Of a stretch of DNA of 64,000 nucleotides, positions 26,287-35,615 are shown piece by piece. How positions within the stretch are numbered: position 1 is the first letter of the stretch; each line of letters begins with the position of its first letter. The DNA is taken from NCBI RefSeq assembly GCF_000746025.2, contig NZ_CP045798.1:606501-670500 (forward strand), in the 5' to 3' direction. The translations under genes and the position numbers were made by a program. The DNA is from Thermanaerosceptrum fracticalcis. Lineage in GTDB: Bacteria; Bacillota; Peptococcia; DRI-13. Below the pieces are notes generated by a model. It did no database searches, was not told the DNA's origin, and was given only the letters and a program-made list of their open reading frames with translations.

Positions 26287-26754
26287 TTGGGAATGGTGCT
26301 GGCAATCGCAAGCGGGATAGGGGCGGTCAAATACCGGCACTTGCCGTATATAATCCCGTTGTTTTTGTTCGCCATATCCTGCTACATGCTTATATACCGG
26401 ACATTAATCGCAAAATCCAGGCTTAGCTTTCTCTATTCTCCAGCCCTTTTACTTTCGCTGGGGTGGATGGCCTTGAAACATGCGGAAAGCCAATGGGGAA
26501 AGGACAGCGTATTGTTGGCCTTTTTTCAATTTCTGCTTATACTTATGTCCTTAGTTGCCGCCTTTTTGCACCAGCGAATATACCGGCGGTTCAATCCGGT
26601 CACAACCAGGGGTCTGGAAATCTACACCAAAGCCAGTCCTATCCAGAAAAGTCCTTTTCAAAAACTAAAAAACCTGTTCAAAAAAAGAGATGCAAAGAAA
26701 ATCGACCTGATTGTGTTCGACCTTGGAGAAGAAATCGAATTCAAAAATAAATGA
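26287..26754 (+). CDS. membrane protein upstream of coupling ATPase
   Basis: 155 residues with three hydrophobic segments (YIIPLFLFAISCYMLIY, LYSPALLLSLGWMAL, VLLAFFQFLLILMSLVAAFL) and a basic C-terminus. It likely anchors the adjacent VirD4-like ATPase, which lacks membrane helices. TTG 26287 is the nearest standard start but is about 19 bases from AAAGGGGTG (26260-26267). The frame is open from 26272, where ATC/ATA codons lie at ideal spacing, so the true start is unclear. Confidence 0.55.
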   Translation: MGMVLAIASGIGAVKYRHLPYIIPLFLFAISCYMLIYRTLIAKSRLSFLYSPALLLSLGWMALKHAESQWGKDSVLLAFFQFLLILMSLVAAFLHQRIYRRFNPVTTRGLEIYTKASPIQKSPFQKLKNLFKKRDAKKIDLIVFDLGEEIEFKNK

Positions 26755-26775
26755 AAAAAAAAGAGGTGATGCTGA

Positions 26776-28455
26776 TTGCCGAGACTAATGTGGGGCGGTG
26801 AGGACGTATTCACCCACACCATCATAGTCGGTCCTACCCGGTGCGGTAAGACATCGACCTTAATAAAGCCCTTGATCTACCAAATACTGATGGCCAAAGC
26901 CCGGGGCTACAAATGCGGGCTGAGCGTTGTCGAGCCCAAAGGCGATGTGGCCAAATTCACAGTAGACCTGGCCCGTGAGTTGGGAATGAAAGCCTACCAT
27001 TTGGACCCTGCCCTGGAAGCCCCGGAAGAAAGCGACCGGGTAAACCTGATGAAAGGGCCTGCGGACGATGTGGCGGAAGCGACAGTGGCAGTACTGAAGA
27101 GCATGTTCGGGAAACAGGAAGCCTTTTTCCAAACCGTACAGGAGCTTACGGCCAGGAACTTCATAAAACTGTTGAAAACCAACCACGGTGACAACCTGGA
27201 CATGATAAGCGTATTAAGAGCCTTGCGGGACGAAGAAATCCTCAAAAAAGAAACTTTGCTCCTTGAACGAAGCGGTGCAGACCCGGACCTGCACAGTTTT
27301 TTCGTACACGAGATGAAGGGGCGGACGGGAGACAAATGGCGTGAATTCTCGTTGGGCTTGCGGGCCCAGCTTGAGAATCTTTTTTCCAACAGCCACCTGA
27401 GTCCCATCATCAACGGGGACACGGGATTGAACCTGGACCAGCACATGGCGGAAGGGGGCATACTGGGAGTAAACACGGCTTTGGGTAAACTGAGACGGTC
27501 CGGGGACGCCTTTGGCCAATTCATCACCATGCACTTGCAGTCGGCGGCTTTCAGGCGGCCGGGGACCGAGCGGACCAGGATACCCCATTACCTGATCATA
27601 GACGAGATGTCCCGGTACATAAACCCGGACACAGAGCGGTTTTTGTCAATAGCGGCCGAATACCGGGTGGCAGGAATCTTTGCCCTGCAATCTTTTTCTC
27701 AGTTAGAGATTTCCACAGGTGACTTGTCGGGCAAATCCATCAGGACGGCCATACTGACCAACTGCCGGAATAAAATATCCTTTGGCGGATTATCCAACGA
27801 AGATGCCGAATATTTTGCCAAAGAGCTGGGCAAGGACTGGGAGATGAGGCGGGAGAACACCTACGCCGGGGACGTGTTGGCCGACTTTTTCCCCAAGACA
27901 TACAGGGACACCGAAACCGAAAACTACCGGATCAGGCCGACGGACATCCAGGACGGGCTGCCCAGGTTCCATTTCATCCACAAGCTGACCAGGGAAGGGC
28001 ATCCCTGCAAGCCGGGCATCGCTGTAGGGGCTTTTGTTCCGGACGATTGGCGGGAGCGGGCCCGGGAACTGACCAAAAAACAGGAAGCCTCAAAAAGCCG
28101 GGGCTTTTTTTCATTCTGGAAAAAAAACAAAGAGACCCCGCCGGAAATGGGGCTGGTGCGGGCAGACACCGTTCCCGAGCGGGACGTTCCGGAACAAGCC
28201 CAAACTATCCGGCCAGCACCCGAACCGCCGCAAACAAACGACCATTCAAACAGTTTAACCAACGACCATTCAAAACAACAAACAGAAAAGCCGGAACAGA
28301 TCCGGCAGCAGGCAAAAACCGGGTCCAAATCCCAAACTCCTTCCAGCCCTTCCGCCCAGGGCACCAAAAAGAAAATCATCGTCAATCAGAAGATAAAAAC
28401 TGACAATGACAAAAAAGCCGAAGAACTAAAGAGGCTGAATGACAACTTTATTTAA
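26776..28455 (+). CDS. VirD4/TraG-like coupling ATPase
   Basis: 559 residues. Walker A GPTRCGKTST near residue 20, Walker B YLIIDEMSRYI near 273, and the conserved IFALQSFSQLE box. This is the TraG/VirD4 type that brings DNA or protein substrates to a type IV secretion channel. There are no N-terminal membrane helices; the preceding membrane protein may supply them. The C-terminal 110 residues are low complexity with NDHSNS/NDHSKQ repeats, whose DNA carries near-copies of the AACGNNCGTT palindrome. TTG 26776 follows AGAGGTGATG. No relaxase was found in the window. Confidence 0.85.
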   Translation: MPRLMWGGEDVFTHTIIVGPTRCGKTSTLIKPLIYQILMAKARGYKCGLSVVEPKGDVAKFTVDLARELGMKAYHLDPALEAPEESDRVNLMKGPADDVAEATVAVLKSMFGKQEAFFQTVQELTARNFIKLLKTNHGDNLDMISVLRALRDEEILKKETLLLERSGADPDLHSFFVHEMKGRTGDKWREFSLGLRAQLENLFSNSHLSPIINGDTGLNLDQHMAEGGILGVNTALGKLRRSGDAFGQFITMHLQSAAFRRPGTERTRIPHYLIIDEMSRYINPDTERFLSIAAEYRVAGIFALQSFSQLEISTGDLSGKSIRTAILTNCRNKISFGGLSNEDAEYFAKELGKDWEMRRENTYAGDVLADFFPKTYRDTETENYRIRPTDIQDGLPRFHFIHKLTREGHPCKPGIAVGAFVPDDWRERARELTKKQEASKSRGFFSFWKKNKETPPEMGLVRADTVPERDVPEQAQTIRPAPEPPQTNDHSNSLTNDHSKQQTEKPEQIRQQAKTGSKSQTPSSPSAQGTKKKIIVNQKIKTDNDKKAEELKRLNDNFI

Positions 28456-28625
28456 ACCATCCTTCCCTTCAAAAACATCGCCAGGCTGCAAATTTTTGCT
28501 TAGAAAACGAGAAAAAGGCTCATGAATAAAAATATCCAAAAAGCCAATTAAAGCAAAACAAAAAAAGAATTTCAAAATATTTCAACAAAAATAAAAATTA
28601 TTAATCAAAAAGGAGATGTGAGAGT

Positions 28626-29510
28626 ATGGATTTCTTGAAAAAATTCATTGAAGGTTACGATGAGCAAAAAGCCTTGGAGTTAATGGCGGAACGGGATTAT
28701 TGGCAGGATGTTATTCGTGCCGAACAAAACAAGCTGATAGTGCAGGAACCCCTGGCCGGGATTGAGACTCATTACGACGTTCCCTGTGCCATAACCTACA
28801 TCGGCAACATCAAGGGCATAATCCCCATCTACGAATTCGGCATCAACAAAGAAAACCATGTAAACACCAGAGATGATTTAAAAGACAAAGAAAAGATAGC
28901 CAACAGCTACCGGTTTTTGCGGTCCTTGTCCGGCCAGAAGATAGCCTTTATCGTCAAGGGATACGACAAGGCGTCGGGACTGTTCACCGCCAGCCGGAAG
29001 GAGGCTTTGGATTGGATGAAGAAACGCACCGAAGAAGAACTGATGCCTGGAGCAAAGACCCTGGCCGTGGTAAGGAACGTAAACCCCTACCGGGCCATAG
29101 CGGACATAGGAGGTATTCCGGCCATTCTGACCTCAGCCGAATACCAGCACGGGTGGACTGACGACTTGAGCGAGCATCTCCAGGTGGGAGACCACATCAT
29201 GGTTAAAGTTTTGAACTTCGACAAGGAAAAAGGCCGGGCCGTCATCAGCCGCAAAGCCTTGATACCCGATCCGTGGGAGAACCTGGAACTGCGGGAGAAA
29301 AGCGAATACATGGCCGAAATAACCGGTGTGAGGGAAAAAGGTTGTTATTTCAGAATAAAAACCAAGAACGGCTATGTGGACGGATTCCTGCGTCATCCGA
29401 GGCACGAACTTTTAAACAGGGGTGACAAGGCCCTGGTGAGGATACTGGACATCAATCCTGAGAAACGCACCATATTTGGTTTATATTTACGGCCGTTGAA
29501 GGTTAACTAA
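28626..29510 (+). CDS. S1-domain RNA-binding protein
   Basis: 294 residues. Repeats with strand patterns GAKTLAVVRNVNPYRAIADIGG then VGDHIMVKVLNFDKEKGRAVISRKAL are S1 OB-fold units like those in ribosomal protein S1; about three can be counted, the last ending TIFGLYLRP. An RNA-binding S1 protein on a replicon with so many structured mRNA leaders deserves note. ATG 28626 follows AAAAGGAGATG. A terminator follows. Confidence 0.7.
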   Translation: MDFLKKFIEGYDEQKALELMAERDYWQDVIRAEQNKLIVQEPLAGIETHYDVPCAITYIGNIKGIIPIYEFGINKENHVNTRDDLKDKEKIANSYRFLRSLSGQKIAFIVKGYDKASGLFTASRKEALDWMKKRTEEELMPGAKTLAVVRNVNPYRAIADIGGIPAILTSAEYQHGWTDDLSEHLQVGDHIMVKVLNFDKEKGRAVISRKALIPDPWENLELREKSEYMAEITGVREKGCYFRIKTKNGYVDGFLRHPRHELLNRGDKALVRILDINPEKRTIFGLYLRPLKVN

Positions 29511-29512
29511 AA

Positions 29513-29543
29513 ATACGGGGCTTTCGTCCTGAAAGCCCCGTAT
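29513..29543 (+). terminator. hairpin terminator
   Basis: ATACGGGGCTTTC pairs perfectly with GAAAGCCCCGTAT around six bases. The tail is AT-rich (AACTAAAAACTATAA) but not a U-run. Confidence 0.65.
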
Positions 29544-29591
29544 AACTAAAAACTATAACTGAAAACCAAAAAAAGAAAAGGGGGAACATCC

Positions 29592-30281
29592 TTGTTTCCG
29601 ACAGAAGCGAAAATAGAATGGAAGCGGGTGCCGTCCAACCACCTGTCAGAACACTCGCACCATACCTTGCGGGAAGAAGAAAAGCACCTGCTTAAGCTGC
29701 TTGCAAAAACCGGGATCGTATCCGGCGGACAGGTCCAGGCCCACGGCATCCTGGGCCAATCCGAAAGAAAATCAAGAAGCCTTTTAAATCGCATGTTTTA
29801 TCAGAAAAAAATCATCGAACATAAATTGAGTACAAGCAAGAAGGAATACAAAATATATACCCTGGGGCCTGTGGGAGCCAAACTCGTGAATGTGCCTTAT
29901 GCACCCGACTACTGGTACTTTTACAAAGAAAGTGAAGCAGTGCAAAGAATCATGGCCTTTGATCTATATTTACAGATGTGCAGGTATTTCGGGACCGATG
30001 TGGAAATAAAACCGGGAGAACCCCCTTATGTTTACACATTTTCAATTGGTGTCAAAACATATAAAATAGGGGCGATATGGGACAACTTGACAACTTTCGT
30101 TGAAACATACAGGTGGAATCCTCCCGAGGACCGGGTGATTTTAGTATGCAGTGATCTTTCATCAATAAGCAGCCTTATTCAGTATTTCGAAGAACATACA
30201 CCCATCAGGGCTGCAACATGTCAAGACTTGAGGCAAGGACTCGTTATTTACAAGCCGGGCAAAAACGGCTGGGAAAAATAA
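29592..30281 (+). CDS. winged-helix protein upstream of the Cas12m-like gene
   Basis: 229 residues. The N-terminal half is a winged helix (EEKHLLKLLAKTGIVSGGQVQ, KSRSLLNRMFYQKKIIEHKL). The rest has AVQRIMAFDLYLQMCRYFG and DRVILVCSDLSSISSLIQYF, recalling the nuclease-like half of Replic_Relax proteins such as that at 18.2 kb. It ends 17 bases before the effector gene and probably shares its transcript, so it may be its regulator. TTG 29592 follows AAAGGGGGAA. Confidence 0.55.
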   Translation: MFPTEAKIEWKRVPSNHLSEHSHHTLREEEKHLLKLLAKTGIVSGGQVQAHGILGQSERKSRSLLNRMFYQKKIIEHKLSTSKKEYKIYTLGPVGAKLVNVPYAPDYWYFYKESEAVQRIMAFDLYLQMCRYFGTDVEIKPGEPPYVYTFSIGVKTYKIGAIWDNLTTFVETYRWNPPEDRVILVCSDLSSISSLIQYFEEHTPIRAATCQDLRQGLVIYKPGKNGWEK

Positions 30282-30298
30282 GAAAAAGGGGGTTTTTC

Positions 30299-32002
30299 AT
30301 GGAAACTGCCGCAACCAAGAACTACCTGGCATTATCCTTTGGCTGCCTTTCCCCGACAAGGGGGGAGGAATACCTGCTGGACCAGATCAAAAAGAAACAC
30401 GACTTGTGGAACAAGCTGGTTGAAAAAGACCGGGAACACAGGGAAAAAGTGCGTCAAGTCATGGTTTTTGAATCAGAAACGACAAAAAAAATCAAAGAAC
30501 TGGAGGAAGAACTGAACTCATTAAGGGAAGAAATTAAAAACCAAAGAAAAACCAAGCGGACGGGAAAGGTTGACTTGACAGACCAGAAGGCCAGGATTGA
30601 GGAAATTAAGCCTCAACTTAAACAACTCAAAGAGAAATTCAAAGAAGAACGCTCGTTTATTTTTGAGGCCCGCAAGCAGGAGCTTGCCCAACTGGAGAAG
30701 GAAAGGTGGGCGGTCGTCAAAGAATTGGGAAAGGGAAGCGGGTTGTATTGGTGTAACCTGGAGGATGTGGTGAACAGTTACGATATAGGCCGCAAAAAAG
30801 CCAAAGCTGCGGGCGGGGAAATGCGATTCCATCGTTGGGACGGCACTGGTAAAGTCACGGTCAGGTTCCAGAAGGGCCTGCCTGTCAATGAAATGTTTTC
30901 CTGCACCAATAACCTGCTGCAAATAGACCCCGTGGATAAAGACGCCTGGTACAATCCGGTCCGGGCCATCCGCAGGAAAAAGAGCCGGACCAGGGTCCGC
31001 CTGCGGGCCTGTTCCGAAAACAAAAAGCCGTTGTTTATTGAACTGCCTGTGGTTTTGCACCGGGAGATACCGGAAGATGCCCTGATCAGGACCGCCTCCG
31101 TCATTAGGGAAAAAGTTGGCATGAGATACCGGTACAAACTCAACCTGGTTCTGGAAATTTTGGGAGAAAACACAAACAGAATCCTTCCAGCCCTGGAAGG
31201 CACAGCGGCCATTGACCTGGGTTGGCGAACGGTCAAGGACGGGCTTAGGGTGGCTTGTCTTGTGGACGACAAAGGCCACAGCGAGGAACTCATCCTTGAC
31301 AACGATGTTCTCCATGAGTTTAATAAAATAAAGGACCTGCAATCAATAAGGGACAACCTGTTCAACGAAACAAAGGCGAAACTGATGGAATTGTTAAAAA
31401 CCCTGGAACTTCCCGATGAAGCGAAAGAAAGAACAAGCCATATGGCAAACTGGCGTTCACAACAAAAAATGCTGAGACTTCACCAATACTGGCGGGAAAA
31501 CCGGTTGCCCGGCGATGATGAGGTATGGGAAGTTTTGGAATATTGGCGTAAACGGGAAATTCACTTGTACGAATGGCAGGAAAATTTGCGGGATCAGGTT
31601 CTTCGCAGAAGGAAAGAAATATACAGGATATTTGCGGCCAAAATAACCAGGAAGTACAAAACCATAGTCCTGGAAGAATTCACGCTGAACAAAACGGTTC
31701 AGAAACCCAACCCCGAAGAAGGCCCGGCAGGAACATTGCCTGCAAACAGGAACAGGTTTATAGCGGCAATATCCGAATTCAGGAACGAATTGGCCAATGC
31801 TTGTCGGAAAAATCATGTGGAATTCACATATGTGCCTGCTGAAAATACAACAATAACCTGTCATAAATGCGGGCACAAGGAAAAATTCGATGCGGCGGCT
31901 CAGATAATACATACATGCAGCACATGCGGGGAACTATGGGACCAGGATTACAACGCAGCGAAAAACCTGTTGGCTTTTTCGCAAAAGGGCGGGGTAAAAT
32001 AA
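30299..32002 (+). CDS. cas12m: Cas12m-like (type V-U1/V-M) CRISPR effector
   Basis: 567 residues from ATG 30299 (AAAAAGGGGG 7 bases upstream). A long N-terminal coiled coil (about 35-140) is followed by RuvC-I IDLGWRTV (Asp 306), RuvC-II TIVLEEF (Glu 459/460), a zinc ribbon CHKCG (521-525) and CSTCG (540-544), and RuvC-III WDQDYNAAKNL (Asp 550). Size, single RuvC, absence of cas1/cas2/cas4 and a directly adjacent array fit type V-U1 (C2c4, now Cas12m). Characterised Cas12m proteins bind DNA by crRNA and block transcription or replication without cutting it. RuvC acids look intact here. A TnpB is excluded by length and by the array. Confidence 0.8.
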   Translation: METAATKNYLALSFGCLSPTRGEEYLLDQIKKKHDLWNKLVEKDREHREKVRQVMVFESETTKKIKELEEELNSLREEIKNQRKTKRTGKVDLTDQKARIEEIKPQLKQLKEKFKEERSFIFEARKQELAQLEKERWAVVKELGKGSGLYWCNLEDVVNSYDIGRKKAKAAGGEMRFHRWDGTGKVTVRFQKGLPVNEMFSCTNNLLQIDPVDKDAWYNPVRAIRRKKSRTRVRLRACSENKKPLFIELPVVLHREIPEDALIRTASVIREKVGMRYRYKLNLVLEILGENTNRILPALEGTAAIDLGWRTVKDGLRVACLVDDKGHSEELILDNDVLHEFNKIKDLQSIRDNLFNETKAKLMELLKTLELPDEAKERTSHMANWRSQQKMLRLHQYWRENRLPGDDEVWEVLEYWRKREIHLYEWQENLRDQVLRRRKEIYRIFAAKITRKYKTIVLEEFTLNKTVQKPNPEEGPAGTLPANRNRFIAAISEFRNELANACRKNHVEFTYVPAENTTITCHKCGHKEKFDAAAQIIHTCSTCGELWDQDYNAAKNLLAFSQKGGVK

Positions 32003-32040
32003 GCGGTATTTGTATTTGCGAGAAAAAACAAAACAAAAAA

Positions 32041-32078
32041 ACCGGAAACACAGGCAAAACAAGGTTTGTGTTTCCGGT
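32041..32078 (+). promoter_or_regulatory. 12-bp hairpin abutting the first CRISPR repeat
   Basis: ACCGGAAACACA (32041-32052) pairs perfectly with TGTGTTTCCGGT (32067-32078) around 14 bases. The last two bases are the first two of repeat 1. No U-tract follows, so it is not a normal terminator. It could mark the leader end or protect the array transcript. Confidence 0.7.
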
Positions 32079-33516
32079 TGCAATGCCTAGCTCAGAGGTT
32101 TAAAGACTGAGACGAAAATGTATTTGCAGAAGAAGAAAACTTAAAATCTGTGTTGCAATGCCTAGCTCAGAGGTTTAAAGACTGAGACGTCAAGAACGTA
32201 CCAGGAGAAATACTCACAGACCACCTGTTGCAATGCCTAGCTCAGAGGTTTAAAGACTGAGACGCTCATAAAATCTCTGAATTTATCTTCTTTATCTTGA
32301 GTTGCAATGCCTAGCTCAGAGGTTTAAAGACTGAGACCTGGTCGCTCTTGTGGGGTACAATATGGTCAACCACGTTGCAATGCCTAGCTCAGAGGTTTAA
32401 AGACTGAGACTTTCCGACTACCTTCGCGCTGTGCTGCTGCCAGTCTATGTTGCAATGCCTAGCTCAGAGGTTTAAAGACTGAGACATATGATGGCATATA
32501 AACTAAACCGGTCCGGATTTTTGGTTGCAATGCCTAGCTCAGAGGTTTAAAGACTGAGACGTTGGTTTATCCAGTCAAACCATTGCCGGTTACGTTTAGT
32601 TGCAATGCCTAGCTCAGAGGTTTAAAGACTGAGACAAAGCGATATTGGAGTTGGAGATGCCGGAGAGTTGCGTTGCAATGCCTAGCTCAGAGGTTTAAAG
32701 ACTGAGACATTTGTTTCGTTTTGCAGTTCTACAGCCTCATGGATAAGTTGCAATGCCTAGCTCAGAGGTTTAAAGACTGAGACAATCAAACGGACAGGAG
32801 GTAAGCTGGGATGAAGAATGTTGCAATGCCTAGCTCAGAGGTTTAAAGACTGAGACGATATAAGAACCCGTAATCGAGGAATGTGAACGTTCGCGTTGCA
32901 ATGCCTAGCTCAGAGGTTTAAAGACTGAGACGACTAGAGGGTAGTGACAGGGGTAAATTAAGATATGCGTTGCAATGCCTAGCTCAGAGATTTAAAGACT
33001 GAGACTGATATGGTGTAAGTCTGTAATCCCATACCCACACTTTAGTTGCAATGCCTAGCTCAGAGGTTTAAAGACTGAGACGGCCGATGATAACTGCCAA
33101 TGAACGTTCATTCCAGAATTGTTGCAATACCTAGCTCAGAGGTTTAAAGACTGAGACAAAATAATAACTCTAAGCATCAAATCTCAGTTTCTAGAGCAGT
33201 TGTAGTGCTTAGCTCAGGAGTTGATAAACTGAGACGAAGCAAGATCGACATCACCAGTATGTACCAGCTTTAGGTTGCAATACTCAGCTCAGGAGTTAAA
33301 ATACTGAGACATTAGTTCTGTGGTCTCCTTTTTTTTCGGTTGTAAGCTACAATACTCAGCTCAGGAGTTAATACACTGAGACTTATAACCACATAGTCCA
33401 GGCTGCCCTATACAATTCCCGTTACAATACTGAGCTCAGAAGTTGGTGAACTGAGACCCACTCCCTTGCCAGGAGCCGATCGGCTAATGCCTAGCTCAGA
33501 GGCTTCAAACTGAGAC
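32077..33516 (+). CRISPR. CRISPR array, 20 repeats of 37 bp, 19 spacers
   Basis: The repeat begins GTTGCAATGCCTAGCTCAGA and ends TTAAAGACTGAGAC. Copies start at 32077, 32152, 32227, 32301, 32374, 32449, 32524, 32599, 32672, 32747, 32820, 32895, 32969, 33045, 33121, then degenerate copies at 33199, 33274, 33346, 33421 and 33480. Spacers are mostly 36-39 bases; the last is about 22. Decay at the far end puts the leader on the effector side. CTCAG/CTGAG pair inside the repeat and are kept in all degenerate copies, which marks the crRNA stem next to the spacer. Confidence 0.98.
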
Positions 33517-33590
33517 TTGAACTCGCAGCCTATAGTTGAGGATCATGCCGCCGCATCCTCTCCATTTTAACGGCCGATAAAGTCAAGCCC

Positions 33591-33820
33591 TTGCAACAGG
33601 TTTATAAAAGTGTTATAATAAACACGTAATATGTTTTTTATCGCATACCGCCTGCTTGCGGAGAGCGAGTGTATTGTTTAGAGTAATTTTTTTATTTTAA
33701 GATTTCGAAAAAAGAAGAATTTTAAAAGCCTATTTTAGCCAAAAAAGGGTAAAATAGGCTTTTTTATTTTCCCTTGCAGCAAACGCCCAAAACCAACGGG
33801 CGTTCAAATAAAAAATCTAA
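33591..33820 (+). promoter_or_regulatory. promoter and structured attenuator-like leader 1 (recombination operon)
   Basis: TTGCAA (33591-33596), 17 bases, TATAAT (33614-33619). Then a stem CGC-ATA-CCGC (33642-33651) with GCGG-AGA-GCG (33658-33667), a terminator AAGCCTATTTTA/TAAAATAGGCTTTTTT (33726-33765) and a second hairpin AAACGCCC/GGGCGTT (33781-33804). The terminator sits before, not after, the operon, so readthrough must be controlled. Confidence 0.75.
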
Positions 33821-33823
33821 AAC

Positions 33824-33862
33824 GAGGAGGTGAAACCCGGCTTAAGGCCGGGGCAATTCATG
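33824..33862 (+). promoter_or_regulatory. SD-hairpin-start module (bet)
   Basis: GAGGAGGTGAAA, then CCCGGC/GCCGGG stem with 5-base loop (33836-33852), then ATG 33860. A GTG at 33830 overlaps the ribosome site in frame but is unlikely to be used. Confidence 0.75.
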
Positions 33863-34957
33863 TCAATCAATGTTCCCCAAGAACAAAACGTGGCGGCAAC
33901 CCTTCACCCTCAGCAACTGCCAATGGAAGTATCGCCGTCAAAACTGGTGGCAATGCTGTCACCAGAGGACAAAAAAACAATCATGAGTCTGTGTATGCCC
34001 AAAAACGCCACGGACTCTGAGCTTGCACTATTTTTATACAAGTGCAAGCAGATGGGACTGGATCCGTTAAGTAAAGATCTAGTCCTTCAAAAATGGACCA
34101 ACAAAGACGGAACCGTAACTCTTAATTTCATCACTACCCGAGACGCTTTGCTTAAAAAAGCAGAGCAGAATCCCAACTACAATGGGATCAATTCCGGTGT
34201 GGTGAGGGAAGGAGACGAGTTCCTCGTGGACACCGAAAAAAGTGTTGTCAGACACACTTTCGGTGCCAAACGGGGAAAAATTTTGGCGGGCTGGGCCGTA
34301 GCCTACCATAAAAGCAGGAATCCGGTCATAGCCATCGCCGATTTTGAGGAATATTTTAGGGCCAACGCTTCGTCACCGGTATGGCAAAGCGTGCCGTCCG
34401 CCATGATTCAAAAAGTGGCGGAGGTAATGGCCCTGAGAAAACAATTCCCCATAGTACAGGGAGTCTACACCAGAGAAGAACTGCCTGTCGGGGAAGAAGC
34501 GGAAGCCGCAAGAGTTGTTGATGTTGTTGCAGATGCGGTCGCAGCAATCGAAGTAACTCCTGAGATGGTGGAAACAACAATGGTGGAGACAACAGAGGAA
34601 ACAACAACCCAAACAAAAAGAGAAAAGGACCCGTTGATCCACATGACACCGCCACAGCAACAGTCTCAACAACGGCAACAACCTCAAAAAGAACAGCAAC
34701 CGCTGCAACAGCAACAACCAGAAACCAGCCCCCAAGATGCCTACAAACTGTTGGCAGTCAACACGGGGCGGTCCAGTACCGGCACTCCTTACGCCAAAGT
34801 GGGCTGTGTTTCGCCGGACGGTGAAACAAAGGTCCTGCTGGCAAAAGGGGAAGAAGGGCTGGCAATGGTGGCCAACCTGAAAGAGGGATGTTATTTCAAG
34901 GCCCAGACCGTAAACGAAAAGGGCTTTGAAATAATAACCTCACTGGAAGTAATATAA
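33860..34957 (+). CDS. bet: Bet/RecT-family single-strand annealing protein
   Basis: 365 residues. The core LALFLYKCKQMGLDPLSKDLVLQKW followed by FITTRDALLKKAEQNPNYNG and the later MIQKVAEVMALRKQFP are hallmarks of the phage recombination protein Bet (Red-beta superfamily). It anneals complementary single strands. After residue 250 comes a Gln/Glu/Thr-rich linker (QQQSQQRQQPQ) and a C-terminal domain of about 70 residues (YKLLAVNTGRSSTGTPYAKVG) not typical of Bet. SSB and a RecB-like nuclease lie in the same operon. Confidence 0.9.
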   Translation: MSINVPQEQNVAATLHPQQLPMEVSPSKLVAMLSPEDKKTIMSLCMPKNATDSELALFLYKCKQMGLDPLSKDLVLQKWTNKDGTVTLNFITTRDALLKKAEQNPNYNGINSGVVREGDEFLVDTEKSVVRHTFGAKRGKILAGWAVAYHKSRNPVIAIADFEEYFRANASSPVWQSVPSAMIQKVAEVMALRKQFPIVQGVYTREELPVGEEAEAARVVDVVADAVAAIEVTPEMVETTMVETTEETTTQTKREKDPLIHMTPPQQQSQQRQQPQKEQQPLQQQQPETSPQDAYKLLAVNTGRSSTGTPYAKVGCVSPDGETKVLLAKGEEGLAMVANLKEGCYFKAQTVNEKGFEIITSLEVI

Positions 34958-34970
34958 GGGGGCGGATGCT

Positions 34971-35615
34971 ATGCTGCCCCCTATCAAAGAAGTGGCCTTG
35001 CATCACGGACTCAAAATGAACGACCGTTTATCCAAAAGCGAAAAAGACGTTCGTTTCAAGTGCCCGTTTTGCAGCCACAAATACCAAAAAAAGAAATACC
35101 ACCTCTCGTTAAACACCAGGGACAACGTGTTCAAGTGCTGGAGCTGCGGGGAATCGGGAGGAGTACTGAAGTTCATAGCCTTACTGGAAAACACTTCGAT
35201 AGAAGAAGTAAAAGCAAGGTTATTCGGAAGCACTCCCAATATTCAACTTCATCCAGCCGAAAAACTCACTCCGGGCCAGCTCAAGGAAATAGGCTTTGAG
35301 CCAATTAACTGGAGCGGGCTAAGGCAGAGCAACCCTGCATTATACAGGAACACTCTGTCCTGGGTGTGGAGGGAATGGCAGCTACATGCGAGGTTTTTGA
35401 AACGTTTCGGATACATGTCTTTTCTGGCGGTAAACAGTCCGCAGGAAAGACAGGCCGTGTGCCGGGAGTATGCCCAACGACTGGGTATTGATCCCCAGTC
35501 CTTGATGATGGAATACGTCCAGGCCCGTTTTAAAAAGCCTCAACCTGAATATCTAAGAGGGGCGGAACAATTATTGGACGCCCTAAAAAAGAAAGGAGCT
35601 AAAGTGTATGCTTAA
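34971..35615 (+). CDS. DnaG-like CHC2 zinc-finger protein
   Basis: 214 residues. The N-terminal FKCPFCSHKYQKKKYHLSLN and VFKCWSCGESGGVLKF form a CHC2-type primase zinc finger (CPFC...CWSCG). No TOPRIM or polymerase domain follows, so it is a stand-alone finger protein, perhaps a primase accessory or a template-binding factor. ATG 34971 overlaps a hairpin GGGGGC/GCCCCC (34958-34981) that would sequester its own ribosome site. It overlaps ssb at the 3' end. Confidence 0.75.
   Translation: MLPPIKEVALHHGLKMNDRLSKSEKDVRFKCPFCSHKYQKKKYHLSLNTRDNVFKCWSCGESGGVLKFIALLENTSIEEVKARLFGSTPNIQLHPAEKLTPGQLKEIGFEPINWSGLRQSNPALYRNTLSWVWREWQLHARFLKRFGYMSFLAVNSPQERQAVCREYAQRLGIDPQSLMMEYVQARFKKPQPEYLRGAEQLLDALKKKGAKVYA

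Noticed and set aside
32077-33516. Spacers targeting sequences in this window
   Set aside because: I looked for matches of several distinctive spacers to the window and found none. A full search could not be done by eye.
33830-33862. GTG starts overlapping the ribosome site as true starts of SD-hairpin genes
   Set aside because: They are in frame at some modules (33830, 37572, 39839) but out of frame or stopped at others (42550, 45692), so they are not the common start.
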